Positions 55,901-56,125 of a DNA stretch of 56,125 nucleotides are shown one piece after another. How positions within the stretch are numbered: position 1 is the first letter of the stretch; each line of letters begins with the position of its first letter. A model generated the notes under the pieces. It was not told where the DNA came from, did not search any database, and worked only from the letters and a program-made list of their open reading frames with translations. Where the stretch lies: NCBI GenBank assembly GCA_026391255.1, contig JAPLDU010000007.1:1-56125 (forward strand). Reading direction: 5' to 3'. This stretch comes from Bacteroidia bacterium (GTDB lineage: Bacteria; Bacteroidota; Bacteroidia; Bacteroidales; JAPLDU01). Made by a program: the position numbers and the translations under genes.

Positions 55901-56125
55901 ACAATTACCGGTGCAACCGGAATCTGGGATCCCTCATTTAATACTGATACCTATTACCGGAAGACTTTTAATCTCCAGTCAATGCCCTCCAGTGCCAATA
56001 TTACCATCAATGCATATAATTTCTTTCTGCTTTATATTAATGGTAACTATGTTACTCAAATTTATTCATGGGGTGGAAATTCTTCCTTTGATATTCTTCC
56101 TTACATTCAAACCGGTAATAACTTA
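52955..56125 (+). CDS. Very large secreted multidomain protein (LamG and Ig-like), 3' end beyond window
   Basis: An open frame starts at ATG 52955 and runs 1057 codons without a stop to the window edge. Signal peptide about residues 1-24 (ends TASYSQ). Residues 25-310 form six sortilin/BNR-like blades with a GLYxSSDxGxxW pattern (GLYTSSDQGASWNLF, GLFKSSDNGATWGN, GIYISQDNGNSWSA). A fibronectin-like region and an Ig-like domain follow. A laminin-G/concanavalin-like domain sits at about 486-690 (LIAYYPFNGNANDASGNGYN ... SWEYFYGSIDEIRLYNRVLS), then Ig-like repeats. Its T9SS signal would lie past the window. Probably a surface adhesin or glycan-binding protein. Confidence 0.9.
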   Translation, partial: MRTILSFCFTAMIIVVVNTASYSQWQQVPSSMDNLSVWVLTSYGTDIMAATNNGLYTSSDQGASWNLFGLAGYELYDVTVNGADVFAASWGNGLFKSSDNGATWGNINNGINDNFLYNVYVLGSDIYVCAGSGLYFSNDYGVSFSLVNIGVPTGVTSLAFNYPVIAASTAAGIYISQDNGNSWSASGFTSFAWFVGFDGSQIYAAANNTGLFVSSDYFTTWQQLNSGVVTNYNYLAFHGSVIYAGTNNGIYVSFNGIDWFSINDGLGNNFSSWTFYFTDNNVFTGGFLTSLWERPLTDFNYSVETLPSSSIGYNQANLDGRVHPGGSNITCGFVYGLTTNYGDTIVQGSANGYDAVWFTTHVTGLLADMTYHYRFFGIQGNDTTYGNDETILIPANIPSPVLTVVGDGYACEDDSILLQATNLQGYQLQWKFNDVPIPGITDSFYYAHLGGNYSVQLLTNFGPVSSSTVTLNIIDPLNGMGFVNNNGLIAYYPFNGNANDASGNGYNGYLNGPVLANDKDNNPNQAYSFNGYGDYINFGTLNGSSYSGELTVSVWANPISYNQYGGIVTKGSGNYEDFSIITMSDQKFHFRANWPDNWYDLPSVSYDTVDHWYLITCTFDHGNVSMYINGVLENTGTWPTSTLNDNSDSWLAAGVNQPGSWEYFYGSIDEIRLYNRVLSPAEINNLYTGQIDIISSNNPVCLGSSLQLTAPAFSGATYAWTGPANFSSSDQNPVIVNADYSNAGTYSLMISNNGCSSGTMTTNVQIDEPPVIDLGPDQTICFNSGTVLSAYPLTDSSKTYHYLWSDGSTMYHLTVSSAGTYSVTVTDSYGCSTIGEVVISTLPEISIQLPDTLIVPCGQTSATLDEESGYAYYYWNTGETTNMINVYGSGYYTVTVTNQDGCSQSKSVLVSRIPASPSSPLYACYNTPFTINVPDTTIVVVSDVTIKSNIPYNYTDNWMQPGYDDSFWNNAVISNCGGEGSSTITGATGIWDPSFNTDTYYRKTFNLQSMPSSANITINAYNFFLLYINGNYVTQIYSWGGNSSFDILPYIQTGNNL

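Overview
The window looks like a piece of a Bacteroidota chromosome, most likely an uncultured Bacteroidales-type organism. Seven intact or remnant genes carry recognisable C-terminal type IX secretion (T9SS) sorting domains, and an eighth (48358-51384) ends in a weaker one. Several genes have the Bacteroidota promoter form (TTTG, about 19 nt, TAnnTTTG). Ribosome-binding sites are mostly absent, and core genes (purA, fur, aroC, meaB, dTDP-rhamnose genes) have Bacteroidota-style neighbours. No rRNA, tRNA, CRISPR array or complete prophage was seen.

Region 1 (1-10.9 kb) is accessory and partly decayed. It holds the tail of an ISAzo13-type transposase inserted in a secreted-protein gene, two T9SS cargo genes, a VOC-family protein, a C92-type amidase/peptidase, an ORF6N remnant, two isoprenylcysteine-methyltransferase-like membrane proteins and a coiled-coil membrane protein. 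It ends with a PIN-domain/antitoxin pair whose toxin has lost its start. Region 2 (10.9-16.6 kb, minus strand) is an AmmeMemoRadiSam-type locus: a radical SAM enzyme with a Tat-like leader, a large membrane protein with a spermidine-synthase-like domain, and an exported Memo-AMMECR1 fusion. Region 3 (17-31 kb) has a deleted M20 amidohydrolase, a shortened TauE/SafE protein, a large propeller/barrel protein, a DUF1573 protein, MeaB, an MFSD1-like transporter, TraB/GumN, an SGNH hydrolase with T9SS tail, and PurA. Region 4 (31-39.5 kb) holds Fur, a MORN-repeat protein, a subtilase, a C10 peptidase with CUB domains, YjbQ and another T9SS cargo gene. Region 5 (39.8-46.5 kb, minus strand) is a nucleotide-sugar cluster (gmhA, UDP-glucuronate decarboxylase, rfbA, rfbC, rfbD, phosphohexose mutase) without rfbB. 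Region 6 (46.8-56.1 kb) has aroC, a giant Ig-repeat surface protein, a small Tudor-like protein and the first 1057 codons of a very large secreted protein that runs off the end.

The most unusual feature is between the genes. Many intergenic gaps hold tandem arrays of 7-, 8- or 9-bp words (ACTTRYG, CCTAYTG, AAGTTYRTA, CACTTCRTC, AGTCAGG and others). Word identity differs from gap to gap, and the variation within an array is largely confined to one or two transition positions. Superimposed on these are several families of palindromic or inverted-repeat elements: a 180-190 bp repeat in three copies, a 430-bp MITE-like element with a nested palindrome and a partial copy elsewhere, and a duplicated 150-bp promoter-bearing segment. 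Together these make the intergenic space the best candidate for undescribed biology here. The exported AmmeMemoRadiSam locus is the best candidate among the protein-coding genes.
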